Numbered from the stretch's first letter, positions 24,646-34,510 are shown. The stretch is DNA of 64,000 bases from JADGRF01 sp035274465 (GCA_035274465.1 DATEOF010000501.1:13109-77108); one strand, 5' to 3'. Notes: generated from the letters alone by a model not told the origin. Translations and numbers: made by a program.

Positions 24646-25551
24646 ATGGCAAACGAGAAAAACGCGGTACTACTGATCGGGGCTTCCGGGACCTCCGGCC
24701 GCGAGGTGTTGCGCGCGACCGTGCGCGCAGGTGGTCTGGTGCGGGCGCTGGTCCGCTCCGCCGCGAGCGCCGAGGCCCTCGCCGGCGAGGCCGAGATCGT
24801 GCACGGCGACCTGCGCGACGATCGCTCCCTGGAGCGCGCGCTCCGCGGGGTGCGCTCGGCGTTTTACGTGTCGCCGCACGAACCCGACGAGGAGGCACTG
24901 GCCGAGCGCTTCATCCGCGCCTGCGAGGACGCGCGCGTGCGCCTGGTCTTCGGTGGGGTGCACGTGCTGGGCAAGACGCGCATCACGCGCGCGCTGAAGC
25001 GAGCCGTCTACGGCGCGGTCTTCCCGCGCTACCGAGCCAAGTTCCGCATCGGCGAGCGCATGCGCCGCAGCCGCGCCAACCCGGTCGTGCTCGTGCCGAC
25101 GAACTTCTTCCAGAACGACGAGCTTTTTCGCTCGGACATCCTGGCGGGCAGCTTTCCCCAGGCGTTCCTGAAGCCAGTCAATCGCGTGGACGTGCGCGAT
25201 CTGGGCGAAGCCGCGGCGCGCGCGCTGCTGGACGACAGCCTGCCCTCGGGAGAGTACTCGGTCGTCGGGCCGAAGGCGTGGACTGGCGCCGAATGCGCAG
25301 CGGAGTGGGCGAGCGCGCTCGGTCGACCGGTACGCTTCGCGAGCGAGCCTGCCGAGGTCGATGCCGCGATCGAGCGAGCGCTCTCCGGCAAGAAGCGCGA
25401 CGACTTCCTGTCTTCGTACAAGGTGCTGCGCAACCTCGAAGTGGCGACGCAGCCCGCCGCGCTCGCGCAGACGATCGCCTTGCTCGGTGGCAGGCAGCCC
25501 CGCACGTACGCGCAGTACGTGCGGGACGAGGTCGCGCGCCTGGCTACTTGA
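24646..25551 (+). CDS. NmrA-like NAD(P)-binding protein (atypical SDR)
   Basis: This 301-residue protein has a Rossmann fold with the NmrA-type glycine motif GASGTSG (residues 12-18) and the HGDLRDDRSLERALRGV segment. It lacks the SDR YxxxK pair in the usual place and shows the later words RVDVRDLGEAAARALLDD and YSVVGPKAWTGAECAAEW, typical of NAD(P)H-binding sensors and isoflavone-reductase-like enzymes. It may act as a redox sensor or reductase. AGGAG lies about 8 nt before the ATG. It is divergent from the sigma factor gene, so control by that sigma factor is possible but untested. Confidence 0.82.
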   Translation: MANEKNAVLLIGASGTSGREVLRATVRAGGLVRALVRSAASAEALAGEAEIVHGDLRDDRSLERALRGVRSAFYVSPHEPDEEALAERFIRACEDARVRLVFGGVHVLGKTRITRALKRAVYGAVFPRYRAKFRIGERMRRSRANPVVLVPTNFFQNDELFRSDILAGSFPQAFLKPVNRVDVRDLGEAAARALLDDSLPSGEYSVVGPKAWTGAECAAEWASALGRPVRFASEPAEVDAAIERALSGKKRDDFLSSYKVLRNLEVATQPAALAQTIALLGGRQPRTYAQYVRDEVARLAT

Positions 25552-26908
25552 GCTTCGCGTCGCGCTGCTTGCCCACGAGCTCCACGAGATCGTCGAGCGG
25601 GAATTGATAGTCGAACACGTGCAGGCCGAAGCCGACGACCCGGCTCAGATCCAGGAAGTGCTTGCGCGAGTCACCCTCGACGTAATTGATGCGCAGAACC
25701 TGCCCGCCGCTCGGAGCGTCCACGCACTCCGCCTCGAAGAAGTCGCGGAACAGGCCCCAGGTCCCGGTGAACTCGCTGCCCAGGTCCATCGAGTAGTTGG
25801 TGCCGCGCGACTTGAAGAACGAGCCCTTCATCTTCACCTTGCCGCCACCGAGCGCAGCCGGGTTGGTGCAGGCGAGCGTCGCGGGGATGTTGCTCAGTGA
25901 CTGCGGCTGGCCGTACGCGCGATAGCCGATCGCGCAGCCGAACTGCTCCGGCGTCTTGCAGAGCGGGATGTTCTTGAAGGTGTCTGCGGCCAGGCCGCCG
26001 CCGATCAACAACGTGGATACCAGGCGCTTGCGCAGATCCTCGTTGCCGTCGATCTCCTGCTTGATCAGGCGCATGGCGTGGCCGGTCCCTTGCGAGTGCC
26101 CGTAGACCACGAAGCTCCGGCCCTTGCTCCAGTTCGCGATGTAGTGCTTGAACGTCGTCACCACGTCCATGTACCCGAGCTCCGCGTCGCCGCCGTTGTT
26201 CAGCGACGCCTGCCGGTAGAACGGCGCGTACACGTTGCACACCCGCGAGAAGCGCGCGGCCTGGCTGCGGATCGACGACAGCATCGGCTCGGGATCGGAG
26301 AAGTCGTAGCTCTCCGGATCCTCGGTGCGGTTCACGGTCGGGTACCAGAAGAGGCAGTCGATCGGATGATCCGTGCTCAGCGTGTCCATGTACGGAGCGA
26401 ACGTGCCGTCCGCCTTGGCCTCGGTCGCATCCGCGATGTTTTCGAGGCAATAGTTCTTGGTCAGCCCGGGCTTGCACATCCACATCTTGTCCTGGGCGTA
26501 GATGTCGCTGGTGAAGCCGGGGTAGGGGTTCTTGGCATTGGGATCGGTCCCATCCGAAGCTCCAGCGGCTCCTCCGCTCCCAGCTGCGGGCGCTCCTGCG
26601 CCCCCCATCCCACCCGCGCCAGCGCCAGCGCCCGAGCCCGAATCTCCGCCGCCACCAGCTGCAGCCTTGCCAGCGGCCCCGCCACTCGCCCCCGCCGCAG
26701 GCTTCCCCGCGGCCGGCGCGCCACCTGCACCAGCCCCACCAGCTCCACCGCCCGGGCCACCGCCACTCCCCGCGCCCGCAGGGCCAGCACCGGCAGCCTC
26801 ACTCCCCGCGCCGCTTCCGGCAACAGTGTCTCCCCCCGTGGCTTCGCCGGAATCTCCGCATGCGCCAACCACCGACGCCAACACTGCAAGCCAGGTAACG
26901 CGCGACAT
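25544..26908 (-). CDS. DUF3089 alpha/beta-hydrolase-like lipoprotein
   Basis: This 454-residue protein is a secreted lipoprotein. A signal peptide ends in ASVVGAC (Cys17), followed by roughly 100 residues made almost only of Gly, Ala and Ser with a few Pro and Asp (about 20-120). A DUF3089 domain follows: WMCKPGLTKNYC, DCLFWYPTVNRT, APFYRQ and the nucleophile elbow YGHSQG near residue 270, a serine-hydrolase hallmark. The low-complexity part probably acts as a flexible spacer holding the enzyme away from the membrane. AGGAGG lies 8 nt before ATG 26908, which fixes the start. The 3' end overlaps the NmrA-like gene by 8 nt. Confidence 0.82.
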   Translation of the reverse strand: MSRVTWLAVLASVVGACGDSGEATGGDTVAGSGAGSEAAGAGPAGAGSGGGPGGGAGGAGAGGAPAAGKPAAGASGGAAGKAAAGGGGDSGSGAGAGAGGMGGAGAPAAGSGGAAGASDGTDPNAKNPYPGFTSDIYAQDKMWMCKPGLTKNYCLENIADATEAKADGTFAPYMDTLSTDHPIDCLFWYPTVNRTEDPESYDFSDPEPMLSSIRSQAARFSRVCNVYAPFYRQASLNNGGDAELGYMDVVTTFKHYIANWSKGRSFVVYGHSQGTGHAMRLIKQEIDGNEDLRKRLVSTLLIGGGLAADTFKNIPLCKTPEQFGCAIGYRAYGQPQSLSNIPATLACTNPAALGGGKVKMKGSFFKSRGTNYSMDLGSEFTGTWGLFRDFFEAECVDAPSGGQVLRINYVEGDSRKHFLDLSRVVGFGLHVFDYQFPLDDLVELVGKQRDAKLK

Positions 26909-27074
26909 CGCCAGATCCTCCTGTGGGACCCGTCGGCCCCGCGGGCGAGCTGAGCGCAGATCGACGCACCGATCCTGTCGCGTTTGTGTCCTGGTGCAGG
27001 CCAGCGCCCTGAAATGCCAGTGATCTAGGTAGGATTTCGGCGCGCCGAGTGTCGCCGAACGGGTACGCGCCAGC

Positions 27075-30000
27075 TCAACGCATCGCGGCACGGAACCTGA
27101 ACGTTCCGCCCTCGCCCGCATCGCAGGCGGCGGTCGCCGTCCAGGCACCGAGGCCCGTGTTCACGTCGTAGCCCGCGTCGCCGTCCGCATCGGTGCTGCT
27201 GTTGCTGTAGAGGTAGTGCTCGATGCAGTTGGCGTTCAGGTGGTACGCGCTCGGATCGCTGTGATCGACGCCGCCGGGGATCACGTCGGTGGAGATGTTG
27301 AAGTCTCCGCCCGCAGCGTTGTTGAAGTTGCTGAAGCCCATGAAGCCCGGGGCATTGGCGCCGTCGCTGGCCGTGAGCAACACCGGGATGTGCTGGTGCG
27401 AGTTCTGGCCGCCGAGCGACGGATCGAACATCGGCGCGTTGGCTTGCAGCCACGCGGTGTCGTCGCGCAGGAAGAGCGACTCGCTGCTGACGGCTGCGAT
27501 GGCGATCTTCTTGGCGACGTTGAGGTTGTAGGCCTGGAAGGCCAGCGGATCACCCTGGACCTCGGTGTCACTGGTCAGCGGCTGTTCGCCGTCTCCACCG
27601 GTGAGCGAGCCGATCACGGTCCAGCCGCCGCCCGCCGTGTCCATGTCGCAATACACGGAGAACGGCAGCAGGCCACCGGGGCCATCCGGGTCGATGACGT
27701 ACGCGCCGCTCCCGCTGAGCGGAGCGTAGAGCTTTTGCGTGTGACAGCTGCGCGGGAAGTTCACGCCAGCCGCGCGGCTGAGGTACTGGTAGACCATCTC
27801 TTGCTCGGTGTCGTTGAGCGCGCGGCTGTAGTACGCGAGCTCGGCGATGTACGCGTTCGAGGCTTCGAAGTTATCGGAGCTGCCCACGTAGAGGTTCCCC
27901 ATGCCCCCCGAGATGCTCGCGCCCGGCGTGGAGACCTGCGCCAACCCGTCGTTCATCGATCGGCGCGAGAACTCGCGGATGCCGTCGGAGATACGGCCGG
28001 CGGCGACGTAGTTGAGGCCGTTCGTGAACGTGAGGTTGACGTTGTCATTGTCGTTCGAAGACTGGAAGTGCATGACGTCCGGAGCCGCCGACGCGTTTTG
28101 TTCGATGGACCAGTCATTGTCGCGGTGGCCATGGTGCGCGATCGCACCCCAGACGGCCGGCGCGCGCTGCTGGAACGCGACCATCACCGAGAGATCGAAC
28201 GTGATCCCGAACGACGGGCTGACCAGACCCGCGCCGCCGCCGAAGTCGATACCCGGTCGACTCGCGACGAGGTTGGGCGAATAGATCGGCGCGGAGCTGA
28301 ACACAGCGAGGTGCCGGGCGTTGCCGCTCAGGTCGTTCCACTGGCTCACGATGTTCGAGCCATCGCGGATGACCGACGCCGACTCGCGCGCGTTGTAGTA
28401 CGCGGCCAGGCCGGTGGTGACCGGCAGCGTGTCGATCGCGGGCTGATAGGTCAGCCAGATGTCGTAGTCGCCGTGCGTGCTGACTGGACCCGTGCCCCAG
28501 TCGATCTGCGTGTTCGTGTCGCCCGTCATGTACACGTCGCCATTCGGGACGACCGCAATACCCCAGGGGTTCGGATAGGCGCCGCTGGCCGCGACTCTGC
28601 CGAAGCGATACATCATCTCCGGCGTGTAGCTCGCGTAGAACGCGCCGCTTGTCAGCGGACCGGCACCCAGGTCGCCGCCTCCGTTGTTGAGGTTACCGGC
28701 GACGTACACGTTCCCGAGTGCATCGAAGCCAGCGTCGAGGATCGAGACGGGCAGACCCCCGCTGAAGACGCGTTGGTTTTGCCAGCTGCCGGTTTCGCCG
28801 TCGAAGTACACGAGCGCGCCGGCCGGCTGGCCCGGGCTGCCGTTGAACAGCTCACCGCCGCCGTAGTCCGTCGTATCGTCGTACGTCGCACCCATCGCGA
28901 TGCGGCCGCTGTTGTCCGCGGCGATCGCGGTGCCGCGACCGGTGCCGCCGAACACCAGCGACCAGCGGTGTACACCGCCGTTGTCGTAGCTGGCGATCAC
29001 GGCTGCCGTGGACGCAGCGCTGAACGGTTGCGCTTCTCCGCTGCCGATGTCGCCGTTGGCTCCGCCGATGTAGCCCGTGGCGTAGAGGTTGCCCGCGGCG
29101 TCGGTCGCGAGGTCCGTGAAGCCGTTCGAGGGCCCGTCGCTGCCGTAGGCGTGCACCCAGCGGATCACGCCCGCGTTCGTGAAGCTGGCGAGGAAGATGT
29201 CGCCGCTGCCATTGAACGAGATGGGGCCGCTGCCGTCGCCGTAGTCGAAGCTGCCACTGCTGACCCAGCCCGTGACGAACACGTTGCCGGTCGCATCGGT
29301 CGCGACGCCGTAGCCTTCACCCGGGCCGAACACCTTGCCCCAGCGATAGGCGCCGGCGCTGGTGTAGCTGGCCGCGAACGCGTTCAAGCCCGCGCCGGGC
29401 GCGTTGTTGCTGCCGTCGAAGCGCAACACGCCGCTGTAGGTGGTGCCGACCACGAATACGTTGCCCGCGCCGTCGATCGCCAGCTTGCCCGCGTCTTCAC
29501 GCGCATCGCCGCCGAGTTGTCGCGCCCAACGCAACGTGCCCTGACTGTCGAATGACAACAGGACGCAGTCGCTCGATCCCATGTACGAAGTGAGCGGCAT
29601 TCCGTCGCCATAGTCGACCGGACCACCGGCGAACGTTCCCAGCACGTACAGGTTGCCCATCGTGTCGCGGACGATCGCTCGCGGGCCTTCGGGGTTGATT
29701 CCGCCGACCATCGAGACCCACGGCAGCGGGTCCGCGCAGTTCGGGCCGGTCCAGCCCGGGTTGCAGTTGCATTGCGCGTAGCCGCTGGTGTCCACACACG
29801 TTCCGTTGGGGAGACAGCCCGCAGGTCCCGCGGTCAGGCAGGTGGGGTTGCAGCTGCCGTTCGCGTCGTTGTCCTGATAGCCCGGCAGACACGCCGCGCA
29901 GGTCGGGCCGGTGTACGGGAAGTAGCAGGCGCACGTCGCGGTGCCGCTGCCGTCGTCGCACTCGCCGTTGCCGCCGCAGTTTCCGAGGCCCGAGGTCTCG

Positions 30001-33000
30001 CAGTCCGGCAAGCAGGTCTGGTTGTCGTCGTAGTCCTGCGTGCCCATCGGACACGGGCAGGGCAACGTGCTCGAGCGAGGGTCGTTCGGACAGGCGTCGG
30101 CGCAGTCGGGCACCGAGTCGTCGTCCATATCGGCCTCGGGCTGATTGCACCCGCAAATCCCCGGCACGTTCTTGGCCGAATCGAACGGACAGCCGTCTTC
30201 GACGTCCGGCGCGCCGTCGTTGTCGCCGTCGGGATCGCAGCCGTTCCCGACGTTGTCGCCGTCATAGTCCAGCTGGGCATTGTTCGAGAACAACAGGCAG
30301 TTGTCCGACACGTCGGGCACGCTGTCGCCGTCCGCATCGGGATCGCAGACGTCGCCCACGTTGTCGAGATCGAAGTCCAGCTGCGTGGTGTTGGAGAGCA
30401 GCGGGCAGTTGTCGCTGGCGTCGGGCACGCTGTCGGCGTCGTCGTCGAGGTCGCAGCTGTCCTGCACGCCGTCGAGGTCGGTGTCCGGGCTCGACTGCGG
30501 GTCGTTGCAGGGGTCGCACAGATCGCCGATGCCGTCGCCGTCCATGTCGGCTTGGTTGGGGTTGGCGGCCTCGGGACAGTTGTCGCACTCGTCGCCGACG
30601 CGGTCTCCGTCGCCGTCGTTTTGCTCGGAGTTCGAGTCCGCGGCGCAGTTGTCACAGGCGTCGCCGCGACCGTCGTCGTCGCCGTCGGCCTGGTTCGGGT
30701 TGTAGGCGTTCGGGCAGTTGTCGCAAGCCGAGGCTCGCTTGTCACCGTCGGGGTCGAGCTTGTCGTTGCCGATGCAGGCGTCGCAGGCATCGCCCACGCC
30801 GTCCCCGTCTTCATCGGCCTGGCCGCTGTTCGATACCAGCGGGCAGTTGTCGACGTTGCCGCAGACGCCGTCGCCGTCAGCGTCGCCGCCCTTGGCTGCA
30901 GGGCAGGCGGCGCAGGTCAGGCTGCAGCTCGACGTGGCGTAGGCCACGCACTCCGCCGTCCAGGCGCCGTTGCAGCAGGAGGGCATGGCTGCGCACACAC
31001 ACTGGCTGACCGTTTGGTCGCCGCAGCCACCAGCTGCGTACGTGTTGCCTGCGGTGTCCGCTGCCACGCAGCAGTCGCCGGTGCAGGCGCCGCAGTCCTT
31101 CGCGCAGCTGCTGCAGCTCTCCGCCTGCGCGGCCGTGAACGGGCTCGTGCTCTTCCAGCGCTCGCACGTGAAGTCGCCGCACAACGGGCACTGGCCGCAG
31201 TCTTGCGGGCAGCTGCTGCAGCTCTCGGTGTCCTTGCTGCACTTGCCGTCGCCGCAGCTGCAGGTGCCACAGTCGGCCGCGCAGCTGTCACAGGTCTCGC
31301 CCTGGTTGGGATTGCAGGTGCCGTCGCCGCACGGCGTCACGCATGCGCCGCAGTCGGCCGCGCACGTGCTGCACGTCTCGCCGTCAGCCAGCGAGCAGGT
31401 GGTGTCGCCGCAGGTCGGCGGAGTTTGACAGTGGTTGCCGGTATAGCCGCCGCTGCACGAGCAGGCCGTGCCGTCGCACGTCCCGTGTCCCGAGCAGTCC
31501 GGGCCGCACGGGCAGTCGCCGCTGTCGTAGTTCAGCGCGTCACAGTTCGCCAGGCTGTTGCACGTGCCGTTGCCGATCGCGCTCGCCGGCAGGGTGCACT
31601 GACCCTCGCAATCACGGATATAGCCGGCCTGACAGGTCGGGCGCACACACTCGCCGTCGTCGTAGTTGCGGAGCTCGCAGTTCAGGTTCGGGTTGCCGTT
31701 GCTGCCGTCGTCGCAGCGGCCGTTCTTGATCAGCTGGTTGGCAGTCAAACAGCGGCCGTCGCAGTCCGGGATCTGCGGCGAGGGACAGTACTCGGGCTCG
31801 GGCGGGGCGCAGGAGCTGAAGTCGGTGCGGGTCTGCGATGCGCCGCCGCGGCCCGCGAAGTCCGAGACGAAGATGCGCATGTACGTGTCGTGGTAGCCGA
31901 GCGCGCTCATCAGCTTGGTGGGCTGCAAGCTCCCGTCCAGCAAGGTGTCACCGACCTCGTTGAGCACGTAGATGTTCTCGACGTCGAGGTACTTGAACTC
32001 GACCGGCTGCTGCATGTTGAAGCCGAGCGGCGAGTCGGTGGCGAAGCTGAGCTCGTCCTTGTCGCCCAGGACCATGCCGCGCGGCCACAACACCGCACCG
32101 GGCGTGGGCGAGATCTCGCTCACGCCAGCCTCGGACGCGACGTACAACGTCGAGACCGTGTTCTCGCCGTTCAGCCGATCGATGCTCACGTGCCAGAACG
32201 CCGGCGCGAGCGGGCCGAAGTCGCCGCTGGGCGCAGGCGTGCAGCCGAGCGTCGGCGCGCCGCTGGCAGCTTCGCAAGCGTCGCCCGTGCCGTCGCTGTC
32301 ACCGTCGGCCTGGTCGCGGTTGGGGATCCAGGGGCAGTTGTCCTTGGTGCCCGTGCCCTTGTCGGGCACGCCGTCGTTGTCGACGTCGCCATCGGCGCAA
32401 TCCGCGATGCCGTCGTTGTCCACGTCCGAGTAGCCGGCTCCACCCGGCAGCGCACAGCGGCAGGCGGGCGGCTCGGAGTAGAGCAGCGGCACCTCCGCGA
32501 ACACGTAGCGCTGATCGTCGGAGATCGTGAACTCGGCGAACAGGATGCGCTGCTGCGAGCCCTGGTTGGCGACGATCACGTGTCGATCCCAGGTGCCGCT
32601 CACCTCGCCCGAGCCCGTGTCGATGGTGGCAGGTTCGCGCGCGAACACGTGCACGCGGCCGCTCTTCGTCTCGACCAGGCCGGCGACCAGCGTGCTGGTT
32701 GCCACCTTCGAGATGTCGTTCGACTGCAGCTCCGAGGTGACCTGCGGGCCCTCGTCGGCCACGCACGAAGGCGCGGCGCTGACCGGGTTGCCCGTGAGGT
32801 TCTGCGGTTCCAGGTCCTGCGGCGTGATCGTTCCGGGCTCGATCGAGCTCGTCGTCGCGCCGGCGGAGACACTCTGGCCCTCGAACGCGGGTGGATCGGT
32901 GGTGGTGGTGGTGCTGAGCGCGTAGAACTTCTTCAACCACTCGCGCCAGGGGATGCCCTCCTGCACCGCGTCGTAGCCGTTCTTGTAGAAGCCCACCGCG

Positions 33001-34343
33001 GTGGGGAAGTAGATCGAGATGCCGCTCGAGCCGGTCTTGTTCGCGCCGTACTTGCTCGACAGCACCAGCTTGTTCAGCGTGGACGCCAGCGTGTCCGAGG
33101 TGGACTTGAACGCGGACTGACTGTCGCCGAGTCTGCGCGCGAAGTCGCCCAGATCGATCATGTGATACGAGTACTTCGGATCCGCGTAGTAGCCGAATGC
33201 AACGGCCTTCGAGCGCGCGGTGGTGATGCTCGTCTTGGCCGCATCCATCTGCGAGTCGAGCAGCATGGTCAGCGAGTCGAAGTTCGTCTTGAGGTTCGCG
33301 ATCTCGTTCAGGTCGAGCAGGCTGCTCGTGACCTGCTTGTGCTTGCCCTCGGCACGCGCCTGCTCGTAGAACGAGTTGACCACCGTGCCACCGAGCGCCG
33401 TGGCGCTCGCGTCGGGGTGCTTCGACAGATAGTCGAGCACGGCCGTGTAGTCCCAACCGCTGCCCGGTGACAGCTCCTCGCTCGCCACGTAGTAACGCGT
33501 GTACGCCTGCATGGCTTGCGCGTTGACGAAGGTCGACATCAGGCAGGCGTCGAAGCCCATCAGGTCGACGGTCTTGGCTTCGCTCAACCCCTGCTTCACG
33601 GCCTCCACCAGCTCGGTCTGATCCAACAAGTCGTGGTCCGACGTGTCGTCGCCGCCGTAGCCCTGCCAGGCGTTGCCGTGATCCCACAGCACCAGGAAGC
33701 GATGCTGCGACGGATAGGTGGAGAAGCCCCAGCGGATGAAGTCGCGCAGCGTGGCCACCTCGCCGGTGTCTTGCTCGCCCAGGTCGGCGACCTCGGTCAG
33801 CACGCCCTTGGTCACCTTGAAGCGCTTCATCGTCTGCCAGTCGGCGATGCCGCCGACGCCGAGATCGTAGAAGCCGCTGGCGCGGTCCACCTGAATGATG
33901 ACGTTGACCTCTTCCGAGATGTCGGCGCTCAACATCTCCTTGATGTCGTCGATCGCGTACTTCTCGAGGTTGTTGTCGGCCGCCATGTAGACGAGCACGG
34001 TCCACGCGGGCACCTTCGCAGGCATCTCGGCGTCCATTTGCGGCGCCGCGTCCATCATTGGCTGCGCGGCGTCCATCATCGGCTGTGCCGCATCCATCAT
34101 CGGCATCGGCCCGGAGTCGTGCATCTCGGGACCGGCATCGTGGCCCGCGTCGCCGCTACCAGCGTCAGGCTCCGGCGCTTCGGCATCCGGCACTGGACTC
34201 GAGCCGCCTTCCTCGGAGGTAGGCGGCTCTTTGCCGGCATCAACCTCGGGCTCAGGCAGCTTGATCCCGTTGTTACAGGCCACGCTCAGCACGGCCAGCG
34301 CCAAAACGAAACATGCGGAGAGACCGCGAAGCTTTGCTTGCAT
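27075..34343 (-). CDS. Giant mosaic surface lipoprotein: clostripain (C11) protease with TSP3, EGF-like, SBBP-propeller and fibrinogen-like parts
   Basis: This 2,422-residue protein has a lipoprotein signal (LSVAC, Cys23) and an acidic Pro/Glu/Asp linker with three MMDAAQP-type repeats (about 82-104). A C11/clostripain cysteine-protease domain follows (about 114-470), with catalytic His222 in WDHGNAW and Cys267 in FDACLM. Then come thrombospondin type 3 calcium-binding repeats (about 630-690 and 1155-1420, DxDxDGxxD), a Cys-rich block of GDGxC repeats (about 930-1150), EGF-like units (about 950-970 and 1450-1550), SBBP propeller repeats with YGDG words (about 1550-1955), a LamG/ConA-like region (about 1980-2180) and a fibrinogen-like C-terminus (CDMDTAGGGWTVIG). 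It is probably an outer-surface protease or adhesin. No Shine-Dalgarno sequence precedes ATG 34343. It lies downstream of the kinase genes on the same strand. Confidence 0.85.
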   Translation of the reverse strand: MQAKLRGLSACFVLALAVLSVACNNGIKLPEPEVDAGKEPPTSEEGGSSPVPDAEAPEPDAGSGDAGHDAGPEMHDSGPMPMMDAAQPMMDAAQPMMDAAPQMDAEMPAKVPAWTVLVYMAADNNLEKYAIDDIKEMLSADISEEVNVIIQVDRASGFYDLGVGGIADWQTMKRFKVTKGVLTEVADLGEQDTGEVATLRDFIRWGFSTYPSQHRFLVLWDHGNAWQGYGGDDTSDHDLLDQTELVEAVKQGLSEAKTVDLMGFDACLMSTFVNAQAMQAYTRYYVASEELSPGSGWDYTAVLDYLSKHPDASATALGGTVVNSFYEQARAEGKHKQVTSSLLDLNEIANLKTNFDSLTMLLDSQMDAAKTSITTARSKAVAFGYYADPKYSYHMIDLGDFARRLGDSQSAFKSTSDTLASTLNKLVLSSKYGANKTGSSGISIYFPTAVGFYKNGYDAVQEGIPWREWLKKFYALSTTTTTDPPAFEGQSVSAGATTSSIEPGTITPQDLEPQNLTGNPVSAAPSCVADEGPQVTSELQSNDISKVATSTLVAGLVETKSGRVHVFAREPATIDTGSGEVSGTWDRHVIVANQGSQQRILFAEFTISDDQRYVFAEVPLLYSEPPACRCALPGGAGYSDVDNDGIADCADGDVDNDGVPDKGTGTKDNCPWIPNRDQADGDSDGTGDACEAASGAPTLGCTPAPSGDFGPLAPAFWHVSIDRLNGENTVSTLYVASEAGVSEISPTPGAVLWPRGMVLGDKDELSFATDSPLGFNMQQPVEFKYLDVENIYVLNEVGDTLLDGSLQPTKLMSALGYHDTYMRIFVSDFAGRGGASQTRTDFSSCAPPEPEYCPSPQIPDCDGRCLTANQLIKNGRCDDGSNGNPNLNCELRNYDDGECVRPTCQAGYIRDCEGQCTLPASAIGNGTCNSLANCDALNYDSGDCPCGPDCSGHGTCDGTACSCSGGYTGNHCQTPPTCGDTTCSLADGETCSTCAADCGACVTPCGDGTCNPNQGETCDSCAADCGTCSCGDGKCSKDTESCSSCPQDCGQCPLCGDFTCERWKSTSPFTAAQAESCSSCAKDCGACTGDCCVAADTAGNTYAAGGCGDQTVSQCVCAAMPSCCNGAWTAECVAYATSSCSLTCAACPAAKGGDADGDGVCGNVDNCPLVSNSGQADEDGDGVGDACDACIGNDKLDPDGDKRASACDNCPNAYNPNQADGDDDGRGDACDNCAADSNSEQNDGDGDRVGDECDNCPEAANPNQADMDGDGIGDLCDPCNDPQSSPDTDLDGVQDSCDLDDDADSVPDASDNCPLLSNTTQLDFDLDNVGDVCDPDADGDSVPDVSDNCLLFSNNAQLDYDGDNVGNGCDPDGDNDGAPDVEDGCPFDSAKNVPGICGCNQPEADMDDDSVPDCADACPNDPRSSTLPCPCPMGTQDYDDNQTCLPDCETSGLGNCGGNGECDDGSGTATCACYFPYTGPTCAACLPGYQDNDANGSCNPTCLTAGPAGCLPNGTCVDTSGYAQCNCNPGWTGPNCADPLPWVSMVGGINPEGPRAIVRDTMGNLYVLGTFAGGPVDYGDGMPLTSYMGSSDCVLLSFDSQGTLRWARQLGGDAREDAGKLAIDGAGNVFVVGTTYSGVLRFDGSNNAPGAGLNAFAASYTSAGAYRWGKVFGPGEGYGVATDATGNVFVTGWVSSGSFDYGDGSGPISFNGSGDIFLASFTNAGVIRWVHAYGSDGPSNGFTDLATDAAGNLYATGYIGGANGDIGSGEAQPFSAASTAAVIASYDNGGVHRWSLVFGGTGRGTAIAADNSGRIAMGATYDDTTDYGGGELFNGSPGQPAGALVYFDGETGSWQNQRVFSGGLPVSILDAGFDALGNVYVAGNLNNGGGDLGAGPLTSGAFYASYTPEMMYRFGRVAASGAYPNPWGIAVVPNGDVYMTGDTNTQIDWGTGPVSTHGDYDIWLTYQPAIDTLPVTTGLAAYYNARESASVIRDGSNIVSQWNDLSGNARHLAVFSSAPIYSPNLVASRPGIDFGGGAGLVSPSFGITFDLSVMVAFQQRAPAVWGAIAHHGHRDNDWSIEQNASAAPDVMHFQSSNDNDNVNLTFTNGLNYVAAGRISDGIREFSRRSMNDGLAQVSTPGASISGGMGNLYVGSSDNFEASNAYIAELAYYSRALNDTEQEMVYQYLSRAAGVNFPRSCHTQKLYAPLSGSGAYVIDPDGPGGLLPFSVYCDMDTAGGGWTVIGSLTGGDGEQPLTSDTEVQGDPLAFQAYNLNVAKKIAIAAVSSESLFLRDDTAWLQANAPMFDPSLGGQNSHQHIPVLLTASDGANAPGFMGFSNFNNAAGGDFNISTDVIPGGVDHSDPSAYHLNANCIEHYLYSNSSTDADGDAGYDVNTGLGAWTATAACDAGEGGTFRFRAAMR
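34031..34100 (-). repeat. Tandem 21-nt repeat in the giant lipoprotein gene
   Basis: About three copies of a 21-nt unit encode PMMDAAQ in the linker between the lipid anchor and the protease domain. Such in-frame repeats can change copy number and so the linker length. Confidence 0.6.
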
Positions 34344-34354
34344 TGGAGAACAGG

Positions 34355-34360
34355 ATTAAA
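34355..34360 (-). promoter_or_regulatory. Putative -10 hexamer TTTAAT for the giant lipoprotein
   Basis: On the minus strand TTTAAT lies 11 nt before the ATG at 34343, with no Shine-Dalgarno sequence in between. The 167-nt spacer behind the pseudokinase gene therefore probably contains a separate promoter. Motif-based inference only. Confidence 0.35.
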
Positions 34361-34510
34361 CCCTCTTTCCGCCGCTCGCGCGTAGTGATTAAGAACCAGC
34401 CGCTGCTGTGCGCTGGATCAGTGAGTATGTGGGCGTGTCTGATGAAAGCCGAGTGGCGGGCGCGGCGCGCGCAGCTGGGAGCTGCAACGCACACGCTTCC
34501 ACTAGACCAT

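Noticed and set aside
27033..27056. Inverted repeat TTCGGCG/CGCCGAA behind the giant lipoprotein gene as a terminator
   Set aside because: Short, GC-rich, with no T-run after it on the minus strand; could be chance, so not listed as a feature.
25544..27148. Longer reading frame extending the DUF3089 protein to 27148
   Set aside because: An AGGAGG sits 8 nt before ATG 26908 and the lipoprotein signal begins there; the extra N-terminal residues are Arg/Pro-rich and lack any signal.
30090..30880. Regular short DNA periodicity that could be mistaken for a CRISPR array or satellite
   Set aside because: The period follows the DxDxDGxxD protein repeats of thrombospondin type 3 modules; there are no conserved repeats with unique spacers.
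29772..33470. Very long open frame on the plus strand opposite the giant lipoprotein gene
   Set aside because: It is the mirror frame of a repeat-rich, GC-rich gene; its product is Val/Ala/Arg-rich without any domain, while the minus strand encodes clear domains and a lipoprotein signal.
34440..34510. tRNA-like words (TGGTCTAGTGG on the minus strand) near the pseudokinase stop
   Set aside because: No cloverleaf, no acceptor-stem pairing and no T-loop GTTCGA could be found.
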